Of a stretch of DNA of 64,000 bases, positions 50,125-59,194 are shown in pieces. The notes under the pieces were generated by a model. The model ran no database searches and was not told the DNA's origin. It saw only the letters and a program-made list of their open reading frames with translations. Origin of the DNA: Streptomyces sp. NBC_01214. Its GTDB lineage: Bacteria; Actinomycetota; Actinomycetes; Streptomycetales; Streptomycetaceae. The stretch covers positions 390,501-454,500 of the forward strand of contig NZ_JAPEOS010000002.1 in assembly GCF_026340975.1 (NCBI RefSeq), in the 5' to 3' direction. The position numbers and the translations under genes are program-made. Position 1 is the first letter of the stretch. Each line of letters starts with the position of its first letter.

Positions 50125-51624
50125 ATGACCGCCGACGGAGTGCCCGACAAATTCGCCACGCTCGGACTGACCTACGACGACGTGCTGCTGCTGCCGGGCG
50201 CGTCGGACATGTCACCTGACGCGATCGACACCTCTTCCCTCATCTCGCGCAACGTGCGCGTCAACGTCCCGCTGCTGTCCGCCGCCATGGACAAGGTCAC
50301 CGAGTCCCGCATGGCCATCGCCATGGCCCGTCAGGGCGGCGTCGGCGTGCTGCACCGCAACCTCTCCATCGCCGACCAGGCCAACCAGGTCGACCTGGTC
50401 AAGCGCTCCGAGTCCGGCATGGTCACCGACCCGATCACGGTGCACCCGGACGCGACCCTGCGCGAGGCCGACCAGCTCTGCGCGAAGTTCCGCATCTCCG
50501 GCGTCCCGGTCACCGACACCGCCGGCAAGCTCCTCGGCATCGTCACCAACCGTGACATGGCCTTCGAGTCGGACCGCAGCCGCCAGGTGCGCGAGGTCAT
50601 GACCCCGATGCCGCTGGTCACGGGCAAGGTCGGCATCTCGGGCGTGGACGCCATGGAGCTGCTGCGCCGCCACAAGATCGAGAAGCTTCCGCTGGTCGAC
50701 GAGGCGGGCATCCTCAAGGGCCTCATCACGGTCAAGGACTTCGTCAAGGCCGAGAAGTACCCGAACGCGGCCAAGGACAAGGAAGGCCGGCTCCTCGTCG
50801 GCGCGGCCGTCGGTGTCGCCGGCGACGCGTACGAGCGCGCCCAGGCCCTGATCGAGGCGGGCGCCGACTTCATCGTCGTCGACACCGCCCACGGTCACTC
50901 CCGCCTGGTCGGCGACATGGTCGCCAAGATCAAGTCGAACTCCACCGTCGACGTCATCGGCGGCAACGTCGCCACGCGCGACGGCGCGCAGGCGCTGATC
51001 GACGCCGGCTGCGACGGCATCAAGGTCGGCGTCGGCCCCGGCTCCATCTGCACCACCCGCGTCGTCGCCGGCATCGGCGTCCCGCAGGTCACCGCGATCT
51101 ACGAGGCCTCGCTCGCCGCCAAGGCGGCCGGCGTCCCGGTCATCGGCGACGGCGGCCTGCAGTACTCCGGCGACATCGCCAAGGCCCTGGTCGCGGGCGC
51201 CGACACGGTGATGCTCGGCTCGCTGCTCGCGGGCTGCGAGGAGTCCCCGGGCGAGCTGCTCTTCATCAACGGCAAGCAGTTCAAGTCGTACCGCGGCATG
51301 GGTTCGCTCGGTGCGATGCAGTCCCGCGGCGAGCAGAAGTCCTTCTCCAAGGACCGCTACTTCCAGGAGGGCGTGGGCGGCGACGACAAGCTCATCCCCG
51401 AGGGCATCGAGGGCCAGGTCCCCTACCGCGGTCCGCTCTCCGCGGTCGTGCACCAGCTCGTCGGCGGCCTGCGCCAGTCGATGTTCTACGTCGGCGGCCG
51501 CACGGTCCCCGAGCTGCAGGACCGCGGCCGGTTCGTCCGGATCACCTCGGCGGGCCTCAAGGAGAGCCACCCGCACGACATCCAGATGACGGTCGAAGCG
51601 CCGAACTACTCCCGCAAGGGCTGA
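50125..51624 (+). CDS. guaB: IMP dehydrogenase
   Basis: GuaB oxidises IMP to XMP, the entry to GTP synthesis. The 499-residue protein has the (beta/alpha)8 barrel start FATLGLTYDDVLLLPGAS, two CBS domains (about residues 100-215: ISGVPVTDTAGKLLGIVTNR and HKIEKLPLVDEAGILKGLIT), the catalytic Cys loop VGPGSICTTRVVAG, and KSYRGMGSLGAM. ATG 50125 (MTADGVPDKF) follows GGGAAGG and is preferred to the longer frame. guaB3 lies next to it. Confidence 0.96.
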   Translation: MTADGVPDKFATLGLTYDDVLLLPGASDMSPDAIDTSSLISRNVRVNVPLLSAAMDKVTESRMAIAMARQGGVGVLHRNLSIADQANQVDLVKRSESGMVTDPITVHPDATLREADQLCAKFRISGVPVTDTAGKLLGIVTNRDMAFESDRSRQVREVMTPMPLVTGKVGISGVDAMELLRRHKIEKLPLVDEAGILKGLITVKDFVKAEKYPNAAKDKEGRLLVGAAVGVAGDAYERAQALIEAGADFIVVDTAHGHSRLVGDMVAKIKSNSTVDVIGGNVATRDGAQALIDAGCDGIKVGVGPGSICTTRVVAGIGVPQVTAIYEASLAAKAAGVPVIGDGGLQYSGDIAKALVAGADTVMLGSLLAGCEESPGELLFINGKQFKSYRGMGSLGAMQSRGEQKSFSKDRYFQEGVGGDDKLIPEGIEGQVPYRGPLSAVVHQLVGGLRQSMFYVGGRTVPELQDRGRFVRITSAGLKESHPHDIQMTVEAPNYSRKG

Positions 51625-51638
51625 ACGGCATGAGCTGA

Positions 51639-51665
51639 GGGGGCGGGCCCATCGGGCCCGCCCCC
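51639..51665 (+). terminator. Terminator after guaB
   Basis: A 12-bp stem GGGGGCGGGCCC (51639-51650) with its complement at 51654-51665 and an ATC loop, followed by TTCG. Confidence 0.8.
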
Positions 51666-51767
51666 TTCGCCGTGCCCGCGCGGCCGTCCGTACAGCGGTC
51701 ACCGGAACGCGGGCCCCCGGCGTTCGGGGATACTGGACGGGCAGACCCAGAGGAAAGGCCACCACAC

Positions 51768-52892
51768 GTGACTGAGATCGAGATCGGGCGCGGCAAGCGC
51801 GGCCGCAGGGCGTACGCGTTCGACGACATCGCCATCGTCCCGAGCCGGCGTACCCGGGATCCGAAGGAGGTCTCGATCGCCTGGCAGATCGACGCGTACC
51901 GCTTCGAGCTCCCCTTCCTGGCCGCCCCCATGGACTCGGTCGTCTCCCCGCAGACCGCCATCCGCATCGGCGAGCTCGGCGGCCTCGGCGTGCTGAACCT
52001 CGAAGGCCTGTGGACCCGGTACGAGGACCCGCAGCCGCTGCTCGACGAGATCACGGAGCTCGACGAGGCCGCCGCGACCCGCCGCCTCCAGGAGATCTAC
52101 GCCGCGCCGATCCAGGCGGACCTGATCCGGCAGCGGATCAAGGAGGTCCGCGACTCCGGCGTCGTCACCGCCGCCGCGCTCTCCCCGCAGCGCACGGCCG
52201 AGTTCTCCAAGGCCGTCGTCGAGGCGGGCGTGGACATCTTCGTGATCCGCGGCACCACCGTCTCCGCCGAGCACGTGTCGGGCGCCGCCGAGCCGCTGAA
52301 CCTGAAGCAGTTCATCTACGAGCTCGACGTCCCGGTCATCGTCGGCGGCTGCGCCACCTACACGGCGGCCCTGCACCTGATGCGCACCGGCGCGGCCGGT
52401 GTCCTCGTCGGCTTCGGCGGCGGCGCCGCGCACACCACGCGCAACGTGCTCGGCATCCAGGTCCCGATGGCGACCGCCGTCGCTGACGTGGCCGCGGCCC
52501 GCCGCGACTACATGGACGAGTCCGGCGGCCGCTACGTGCACGTCATCGCCGACGGCGGCGTGGGCTGGTCCGGCGACATCCCGAAGGCCGTCGCCTGTGG
52601 CGCGGACGCCGTGATGATGGGCTCCCCGCTGGCCCGTGCCACCGACGCGCCCGGCAAGGGCAACCACTGGGGCATGGAGGCCGTCCACGAGGACGTGCCG
52701 CGCGGCAAGAAGGTCGACCTCGGCACCGTGGGCACCACCGAGGAGATCCTCACCGGTCCCTCGCACACCCCGGACGGCTCGATGAACATCTTCGGCGCGC
52801 TGCGCCGCTCGATGGCCACCACCGGCTACAGCGAGCTCAAGGAGTTCCAGCGGGTCGAGGTCACGATCGCGGACTCGCAGCACAGCCGCTGA
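51768..52892 (+). CDS. guaB3: IMP dehydrogenase family protein GuaB3, without the loop cysteine
   Basis: The 374-residue protein is an IMPDH/GMP-reductase family barrel without CBS domains. It has KRGRRAYAFDDIAIVPSRRT, PFLAAPMDSVVSP and SGDIPKAVACGADAVMMGSP. At the place where guaB has GSICTTR this protein has GGGAAHTTR, so the catalytic Cys is replaced by His. Paralogues next to guaB are common in actinobacteria; the reaction of this group is uncertain. GTG 51768 follows AGAGGAAAGG. Confidence 0.88.
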   Translation: MTEIEIGRGKRGRRAYAFDDIAIVPSRRTRDPKEVSIAWQIDAYRFELPFLAAPMDSVVSPQTAIRIGELGGLGVLNLEGLWTRYEDPQPLLDEITELDEAAATRRLQEIYAAPIQADLIRQRIKEVRDSGVVTAAALSPQRTAEFSKAVVEAGVDIFVIRGTTVSAEHVSGAAEPLNLKQFIYELDVPVIVGGCATYTAALHLMRTGAAGVLVGFGGGAAHTTRNVLGIQVPMATAVADVAAARRDYMDESGGRYVHVIADGGVGWSGDIPKAVACGADAVMMGSPLARATDAPGKGNHWGMEAVHEDVPRGKKVDLGTVGTTEEILTGPSHTPDGSMNIFGALRRSMATTGYSELKEFQRVEVTIADSQHSR

Positions 52893-52906
52893 TCGCCCCG
52901 CCGTAC

Positions 52907-52948
52907 GCCGGAGGGCCGGCACCCCGCTCGGGGTGCCGGCCCTCCGGC
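52907..52948. terminator. Terminator after guaB3
   Basis: A 19-bp perfect stem (GCCGGAGGGCCGGCACCCC at 52907-52925, complement 52930-52948), loop GCTC. It lies between convergent genes and could stop both directions. Confidence 0.85.
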
Positions 52949-53016
52949 GTGTCCGGGGTGCGGGTGCGGGTACAGGTGCGGGCCCGCCCGGCTCGGCCCG
53001 ACGGGTCGCCCGGGCC

Positions 53017-54246
53017 TCAGAGGCGGTGAGCCGCGCCCACCGGGCTGGCGCCGCGGGTGTCCAGGAGCAGCTGGGCCTTCACGGCGAGGCCCTGCATGTC
53101 GTAGGTGCGGTGGTGCTGGAGCAGGATGGTCAGGTCCGCGTTCGCGGCGGCCTCGTAGAGCGATTCGGCGCGGGGGACCGGCTGGTCCCTGACCCGCCAG
53201 CCCGTGATGTACGGGTCGTGGTAGCTGATCAGCGCGCCCAGGTCGAGGAGGCGGCTGGCGATCTCGCGGGCCGGGGAACCCTCCTGGTCGGCCAGGTCGG
53301 GCTTGTAGGTGACGCCGAGGAGCAGGACGCGGGCTCCGCGGGCGGATTTGCCGTGCTCGTTCAGCAGGGTGGCCGAGCGCTGGATGACGTACTGCGGCAT
53401 CCGGTTGTTGATCTCCTGCGCCAGGCCGACCATGCGCAGCGGGTGGCCGGGGGTGCGCGTGGTGTGGGGGAGGTAGTTCGGGTCGAGGGGGACGCCGTGG
53501 CCGCCGACCCCCGGGCCGGGGCGGAAGGCCTGGAATCCGTACGGCTTGGTCTCGGCGCAGCGGATGACGTCCCACAGGTCGACGCCGAGGTCGTGGCAGA
53601 GCACCGCCATCTCGTTCATGAGGGCGATGTTGACGTGGCGGTAGTTCGTTTCGAGGAGCTGTACGGTCTCGGCCTCGCGCAGGCCGCGGGCGCGGACCAC
53701 CTTCTCGGTGAGGCGGGCGTAGAACGCGTGCGCGGACTCCGTGCAGGCGGGGGTGAGGCCGCCGATCACCTTGGGGGTGTTGGAGATGCCGTGGGTGCGG
53801 TTGCCCGGGTCGTGGCGGCTGGGGGAGTAGGCCAGGTGGAAGTCGCGGCCCGCCCGCAGCCGGGAGCCGGCTTCGAGGATCGGGCGCAGGTAGTCCTCGG
53901 TGACCCCCGGGTGGGCTGCGGATTCGAGGATCACGGTGGTGTGGGGACGCAGCCGGGCGGCGAGCGCGCGGCCGGCCTCGCCGACGGCGGAGAGGTCCAG
54001 TGCGCGATCGGCGCCGAGCTGGGTGGGGGCGCAGATGACGGCCGTGCGGACCCGGCCGAGCTCGGCGGGGTTGGTGGTGACCCGGAAGCCGGCCGCCGAC
54101 ATGCGGCGGACCTCGGCGGCGGTGAGGGTGGAGTCCGTGACCGGACCGCTGTCGTAGCCGACCGTCTCGATTCCGGCGGCGACGGCCGCCTGGGCGAGGG
54201 GGAGGCCGAGATGGCCGAGTCCGATGACGGCGAGATCTGCGGGCAT
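53017..54246 (-). CDS. UDP-sugar dehydrogenase family protein lacking the catalytic cysteine
   Basis: The 409-residue protein has the full domain order of UDP-glucose/UDP-ManNAc dehydrogenases: NAD-binding LAVIGLGHLGLPLAQAAVAA, the middle domain with ETVQLLETNYRHVNIALMNE, and a C-terminal UDP-binding domain with LLLGVTYKPDLADQEGSP. The catalytic loop should read GPGVGGHC; here it is GPGVGGHGVPLDPNYL. The nucleophilic Cys is Gly, so the normal four-electron oxidation is not expected. GGGAAGGGA before the ATG is its ribosome-binding site. Confidence 0.82.
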   Translation of the reverse strand: MPADLAVIGLGHLGLPLAQAAVAAGIETVGYDSGPVTDSTLTAAEVRRMSAAGFRVTTNPAELGRVRTAVICAPTQLGADRALDLSAVGEAGRALAARLRPHTTVILESAAHPGVTEDYLRPILEAGSRLRAGRDFHLAYSPSRHDPGNRTHGISNTPKVIGGLTPACTESAHAFYARLTEKVVRARGLREAETVQLLETNYRHVNIALMNEMAVLCHDLGVDLWDVIRCAETKPYGFQAFRPGPGVGGHGVPLDPNYLPHTTRTPGHPLRMVGLAQEINNRMPQYVIQRSATLLNEHGKSARGARVLLLGVTYKPDLADQEGSPAREIASRLLDLGALISYHDPYITGWRVRDQPVPRAESLYEAAANADLTILLQHHRTYDMQGLAVKAQLLLDTRGASPVGAAHRL

Positions 54247-54341
54247 GGGGGTGCCGTCCCTTCCCTGACATGAGGGGGCTTGCCGCGCAAGTTCTCCGGG
54301 GGACAGGGGAGCTGGCGCAATGTCAGACTAGGCTTATATAT

Positions 54342-54353
54342 GACAGATATGTC
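54342..54353. promoter_or_regulatory. AT-rich inverted repeat in the glpD upstream region
   Basis: GACA-GATA-TGTC within TATATATGACAGATATGTCG is an unusually AT-rich segment for this genome. It lies in the divergent spacer of the dehydrogenase gene and glpD, so it is a candidate operator or promoter. A GCCACCG/CGGTGGC stem at 54370-54399 lies nearer to glpD. Confidence 0.35.
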
Positions 54354-54476
54354 GCATTCTGGAGTGAACGCCACCGTTGTGTTGTCCACAGGCGGTGGCT
54401 GATGTGGGTGCGGGCGGTCAGAATCGTGGAACGGGGCATGTGAGCGGGATCTCATCCGCACCAACGGGAGGCAGCC

Positions 54477-56195
54477 GTGAGGACAGCGACACTGGGGCCG
54501 GCGCAGCGGGCCGAGGCCCTCACCCGGATGGCCGAACGGGAACTGGACGTGCTGGTCGTGGGCGCGGGCGTGGTGGGTGCCGGCACCGCGCTCGACGCCG
54601 TGACGCGCGGCCTGTCGACCGGCCTGGTGGAGGCGCGGGACTGGGCCTCGGGCACCTCCAGCCGCTCCAGCAAGCTGATCCACGGCGGCCTGCGGTACCT
54701 GGAGATGCTCGACTTCGCCCTCGTGCGCGAGGCCCTGAAGGAGCGCGGGCTGCTGCTGGAGCGCCTCGCCCCGCACCTGGTGAAGCCGGTGCCCTTCCTG
54801 TACCCGTTGCAGCGCAGGGGCTGGGAGCGGATCTACGCCGGTTCGGGCGTCGCGCTGTACGACGCGATGTCGGTCTCCAGCGGCCACGGGCGCGGCCTGC
54901 CCGTGCACCGGCACCTGTCGCGGGGGCGCGCGCTGCGGGTGGCGCCGGCGCTCCGCAAGGACGCGCTGGTGGGGGCCCTGCAGTACTACGACGCCCAGAT
55001 GGACGACGCGCGCTACGTCGCCACGCTCGTGCGGACGGCCGCCGCGTACGGGGCGCACTGCGCCAATCGGGCGAGGGTCGTCGGCTTCCTGCGCGAGGGC
55101 GAACGGGTGGTCGGCGCGCGGGTGCGTGATGTGGAAGGCGGGCGGGGGTCGGCCGGGGAGTACGAGATCCGCGCGAAGCAGGTCGTGAACGCGACGGGGG
55201 TGTGGACGGACGACACCCAGGCGCTGATCGGGGAGCGCGGCCAGTTCCACGTGCGGGCTTCGAAGGGCATCCATCTGGTCGTACCGAAGGACCGGATCCA
55301 TTCGAGCACCGGACTGATCCTGCGGACCGAGAAGTCCGTCCTGTTCGTCATCCCGTGGGGCCGGCACTGGATCGTGGGGACCACGGACACCGACTGGGAC
55401 CTGGACAAGGCGCACCCGGCGGCGTCGAGCGCGGACATCGACTACCTGCTGGAGCACGTGAACTCGGTGCTGGCGGTGCCGCTCACGCGCGACGACGTCC
55501 AGGGCGTGTACGCGGGCCTGCGGCCGTTGCTGGCCGGGGAGTCGGACGCGACGAGCAAGCTGTCGCGCGAGCACACCGTGGCGCATCCGGTACCGGGTCT
55601 GGTGGTGGTCGCCGGGGGCAAGTACACGACGTACCGGGTCATGGCGAAGGACGCGGTCGACGAGGCCGTGCACGGCCTGGACCAGCGGGTGGCGGAGTGC
55701 GTCACGGAGGACGTGCCGCTGGTGGGGGCGGAGGGGTACCGGGCACTGTGGAACGGGCGGGCGCGGATCGCGGCCCGGACGGGGCTTCATGTGGTGCGGG
55801 TGGAACACCTGTTGAACCGCTTCGGGTCGCTGACGGAGGAACTGCTGGACCTGATGGCCGCCGATCCCGGACTGCGCGAGCCGGTGACCGGGGCGGACGA
55901 CTACCTGCGGGCGGAGATCGTGTACGCGGCCTCGCACGAGGGGGCCCGGCACCTCGACGACGTACTGACGCGGCGGACTCGGATCTCGATCGAGACCTTC
56001 GACCGGGGGACGCGGTCGGCACGGGAGTGCGCGGAGTTGATGGCGCCGGTGCTGGGGTGGGACGAGCAGCAGATCGAGAAGGAAGTGGAGCACTACGAGA
56101 AGCGGGTCCAGGCGGAGCGGGAATCGCAGCGCCAGCCGGACGACCAGACGGCGGACGCGGCGCGGCTGGGGGCGCCCGACATCGTTCCGTTGTAA
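54477..56195 (+). CDS. glpD: Glycerol-3-phosphate dehydrogenase (FAD)
   Basis: GlpD is a membrane-associated flavoenzyme that oxidises glycerol-3-phosphate to dihydroxyacetone phosphate and feeds electrons to quinones. The 572-residue protein has the FAD fold LDVLVVGAGVVGAGTALDAV, SSRSSKLIHGGLRYLE, WIVGTTDTDW and VVVAGGKYTTYRVMA. The C-terminal domain (DPGLREPVTGADDYLRAEIV onward) is the usual DAO_C part. GTG 54477 is preceded by GGGAGG. Confidence 0.93.
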   Translation: MRTATLGPAQRAEALTRMAERELDVLVVGAGVVGAGTALDAVTRGLSTGLVEARDWASGTSSRSSKLIHGGLRYLEMLDFALVREALKERGLLLERLAPHLVKPVPFLYPLQRRGWERIYAGSGVALYDAMSVSSGHGRGLPVHRHLSRGRALRVAPALRKDALVGALQYYDAQMDDARYVATLVRTAAAYGAHCANRARVVGFLREGERVVGARVRDVEGGRGSAGEYEIRAKQVVNATGVWTDDTQALIGERGQFHVRASKGIHLVVPKDRIHSSTGLILRTEKSVLFVIPWGRHWIVGTTDTDWDLDKAHPAASSADIDYLLEHVNSVLAVPLTRDDVQGVYAGLRPLLAGESDATSKLSREHTVAHPVPGLVVVAGGKYTTYRVMAKDAVDEAVHGLDQRVAECVTEDVPLVGAEGYRALWNGRARIAARTGLHVVRVEHLLNRFGSLTEELLDLMAADPGLREPVTGADDYLRAEIVYAASHEGARHLDDVLTRRTRISIETFDRGTRSARECAELMAPVLGWDEQQIEKEVEHYEKRVQAERESQRQPDDQTADAARLGAPDIVPL

Positions 56196-56356
56196 CTCCG
56201 GGATGCGGAGGGGGGAACCGTAGACCCGGGGCGCCCGTCCGTTGCGGAGTGAGGAAGAATGAGGGTTCTGCCGGGGCGGGTTACAGCGGGCCCCGGCCGC
56301 CGGGTCGCTCAGCCGCTGGGGCAGGCGGAGCACCGGCACGATCGCAGAGGGGACGC

Positions 56357-59116
56357 ATGTCGAAGCCGGAGCACACCGAGTCGCCTGCCGGGTCGCCTGC
56401 GGCGAAGCCCAGCAGTGAGAAGTCCGGGGCTGGCGCCGCGGCTTCGCCTGCCGGGTCGCCTGCGGCGAAGCCCGGCGGTGAGAAGGCTGCGGCCGGAGCC
56501 GCGGCTTCGGCTGCGGATGCCGGGCCGGTGGCTGACGCTGCGCCTGCGGCGAAGGCCGCCGGGACGGAGCAGGCTGATGCTGCGTCTGAGGCGAAGCCGG
56601 TGCTGAGCAAGTCCGCGGGGTCGCCTGCGGCGAAGCCCGGCGGTGAGAAGGCTGCGGCCGGAGCCGCGGCTTCGGCTGCGGATGCCGGGCCGGTGGCTGA
56701 CGCTGCGCCTGCGGCGAAGGCCGCCGGGACGGAGCAGGCTGATGCTGCGTCTGAGGCGAAGCCGGTGCTGAGCAAGTCCGCGGGGTCGGCTGCGGCGAAG
56801 CCGGGTGGTGAGAAGGCTGCGGCCGGAGCCGCGGCTGCTGATGCCGGGCCGGTGGCTGACGCTGCGCCTGCGGCGAAGGCCGCCGGGGCGGAGCAGGCTG
56901 ATGCTGTGTCTGAGGCGAAGCCGGTGCTGAGCAAGTCTGCGGGGTCGGCTGCGGCGAAGCCCGGCGGTGAGAAGGCTGCGGCCGCCGATGCCGGGGCGGT
57001 GGCTGATGCCGCGTCTGAGGCGAAGCCCGTGCTGAGCAAGTCCGGGGTGAAGCCCGGTGGTGCCGAGCCGGCTGCGAAGCCCGTAGTGAATCCCGTCGTC
57101 GAGAAGGCCGACGCCATGGCCGCCGCCGTCAAGGCCGCCGCAGCCAAGGCTGCCGCGGGCGGTCAGGACGAGGGACGGTTGCTGGCCGGGCGCTACCGGC
57201 TGGGGGCCGTGCTCGGCAAGGGCGGGATGGGTACCGTCTGGCGGGCCCAGGACGAGACCCTGGGCCGGACCGTCGCAGTCAAGGAGCTCCGCTTCAGCAC
57301 CGGGGTCGACGAGGACGAGAAGCGACGCCTCATCACCCGTACCCTCCGCGAAGCCAAGGCCATTGCCCGGATCCGCAGCGGCGGCGCCGTCACCGTCTAC
57401 GACGTCGTCGACGAGGACGGCCGGCCGTGGATCGTCATGGAGCTCATCGAGGGCTCCTCGCTCGCCGAGTTCATACGGGAGAACGGCCCCCTCACCCCGC
57501 ACCGCGCAGCCGAGGTCGGCCTCGCGGTGCTCGACGTGCTGCGCGCCGCGCACGGCCAGGGCATCCTGCACCGCGACGTGAAGCCGTCGAACGTGCTCAT
57601 CGCCGGCAACGGCCGTGTCGTCCTCACCGACTTCGGCATCGCGCAGGTCGAGGGCGACCCCTCCGTCACCTCCACCGGCATGCTCGTCGGCGCCCCCTCC
57701 TACATCTCCCCCGAGCGCGCCCGTGGCCACAAGCCCGGCCCGCCCGCCGACATGTGGTCGCTCGGCGGTCTGCTGTACGCCTCCGTCGAGGGAGTGCCCC
57801 CGTACGACAAGGGATCCGCGCTCGCCACCCTCACGGCGGTGATGACCGAGCCGGTGGACCCGCCGAAGAACGCCGGTCCGCTGGCCGAGGTCATCTACGG
57901 CCTGCTCGCCAAGGACCCGATACACCGGCTCGACGAGGCCCGCACCCGGGCGATGCTGAACGCCGTCCTCGCGGCGCCCGTGCCCGCGCCGGCCCCCGTA
58001 GCGGCCCCGGCGGCCGAGGAGACCCGGCAGATATCGCTGGCCGACGCCAAGGACGCCGTGGAGAAGGCCGCCGCGGACAAGGCGGAGAAGGCGGCCGAGC
58101 GGGCGGCGAAGAAGGAACGCGAGCGGCGCGACCGTGAGCAGCGCGAACGCGCCCGCACCGCGCTGAAGGCCGCCCGCAAGGCGGCGACGGCCGCGGCTGC
58201 CACCACGGCCGTCTCCGCAGCGGAGCCGCCGAAGTCCAAGGCGTCCCCCGTCAAGGCTCCGCTCACCGACGTGATGCAGCGCCGCACCATCGTGCTCGCG
58301 GCAGTGGCCGTGGTCGTGGTGCTGGCGGTCGTCGGTTCGCTCATCGCCTACGCCTTCAGCGGCGACGACAAGGACACCAAGGACGAGAGCAAGGGCGGCA
58401 ACGGCAAGCCCACTCCGGCGGCCTCGGCCCCGAAGGACCCGGGCGGCAGCGGCGGCGGAAGCGGCAGCGGCGGCGGAAGCGGCAGCGGCGGGACGGGCGA
58501 GACCTCCCCGAAGCCCTCGGGGAACACGGGGGAGACGGCCGGTAACGACAGCGCCGGTACGGGTGCCGCCACCGGCGGTCAGCCGGGCCAGGGGCAGCAG
58601 GGCGCGGCCGCGGGTCAGGGCCAGGGCGCCACGTCCGGCGGCGCGGGCGGTGCGCTCCCGGCGGGATACGCCATGATCCAGGAGTTCGGGTTCCACTTCT
58701 CGATGGCGATGCCCGAGGGCTTCAAGCAGATCGGCATAGCCGGCGACAACTCCGGTGGCATCTACGCCCGTGAAAGCGGCGGCTTCCCGCGGATCCAGGT
58801 CGACTACACCGGCACGCCGGGCGACGACGCGCGCCTCGCATGGACCAATTCGGTCGCCGGCGTCCGCAGCGGCAGCAAGGGGTATCGGCAGATCCGCATC
58901 GACGTGGTGGACTACCGGGGCTATCCGACCGTCGCCGACTGGGAGTTCGAGCGGGAGCAGAAGGGCATGAAGGTCCGTGTGCTCAACCGCGGCTTCAAGC
59001 TGGACGCGACGCACGGCTACGCCATCATGATCAGCTGCGCCGCCGACCAGTGGGACGGCCCCGAGTGCACGCAGATGCGCAACGTCGCCTTCGAGACGTT
59101 CCAGCCGCTCGGCTGA
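56357..59116 (+). CDS. Membrane Ser/Thr protein kinase with N-terminal repeats
   Basis: A 919-residue protein. Residues about 34-230 are near-identical Ala/Lys/Glu-rich tandem repeats (unit 55 residues). The kinase domain spans about residues 280-545: GKGGMGTVWRA glycine loop, VAVKEL, ILHRDVKPSNVLI, TDFGIAQ, PSYISPERARG. After a charged linker, a membrane span (about 645-668: RRTIVLAAVAVVVVLAVVGS) is followed by a Gly/Ser linker and an extracellular domain with FGFHFSMAMPEGFKQIG and a Cys pair (ISCAAD, GPECTQM). All active residues are present. It is followed after 78 bases by a related gene. Confidence 0.88.
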   Translation: MSKPEHTESPAGSPAAKPSSEKSGAGAAASPAGSPAAKPGGEKAAAGAAASAADAGPVADAAPAAKAAGTEQADAASEAKPVLSKSAGSPAAKPGGEKAAAGAAASAADAGPVADAAPAAKAAGTEQADAASEAKPVLSKSAGSAAAKPGGEKAAAGAAAADAGPVADAAPAAKAAGAEQADAVSEAKPVLSKSAGSAAAKPGGEKAAAADAGAVADAASEAKPVLSKSGVKPGGAEPAAKPVVNPVVEKADAMAAAVKAAAAKAAAGGQDEGRLLAGRYRLGAVLGKGGMGTVWRAQDETLGRTVAVKELRFSTGVDEDEKRRLITRTLREAKAIARIRSGGAVTVYDVVDEDGRPWIVMELIEGSSLAEFIRENGPLTPHRAAEVGLAVLDVLRAAHGQGILHRDVKPSNVLIAGNGRVVLTDFGIAQVEGDPSVTSTGMLVGAPSYISPERARGHKPGPPADMWSLGGLLYASVEGVPPYDKGSALATLTAVMTEPVDPPKNAGPLAEVIYGLLAKDPIHRLDEARTRAMLNAVLAAPVPAPAPVAAPAAEETRQISLADAKDAVEKAAADKAEKAAERAAKKERERRDREQRERARTALKAARKAATAAAATTAVSAAEPPKSKASPVKAPLTDVMQRRTIVLAAVAVVVVLAVVGSLIAYAFSGDDKDTKDESKGGNGKPTPAASAPKDPGGSGGGSGSGGGSGSGGTGETSPKPSGNTGETAGNDSAGTGAATGGQPGQGQQGAAAGQGQGATSGGAGGALPAGYAMIQEFGFHFSMAMPEGFKQIGIAGDNSGGIYARESGGFPRIQVDYTGTPGDDARLAWTNSVAGVRSGSKGYRQIRIDVVDYRGYPTVADWEFEREQKGMKVRVLNRGFKLDATHGYAIMISCAADQWDGPECTQMRNVAFETFQPLG
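56456..57047 (+). repeat. Coding tandem repeats of 165 bases
   Basis: Copy one (56456-56620) and copy two (56621-56785) are identical over 165 bases by eye. Copy three (56786-56944) is 159 bases with a few changes and copy four (56945-57047) is shortened to about 103. All stay in frame with the kinase. The unit is Ala-rich with regular Lys and Glu, such as AGSPAAKPGGEKAAAGAA. Confidence 0.9.
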
Positions 59117-59194
59117 CCTCGGGACGCGGGCGACCCCGGCGACGTATCGTGTCGGAGGGGCCATGGGGAGCCCGCCGCACTCGGGGGAGGCGAA

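Noticed and set aside
56456..57047. CRISPR-like array
   Set aside because: The repeats are long (165 bases), directly adjacent without spacers, and in frame within a kinase gene.
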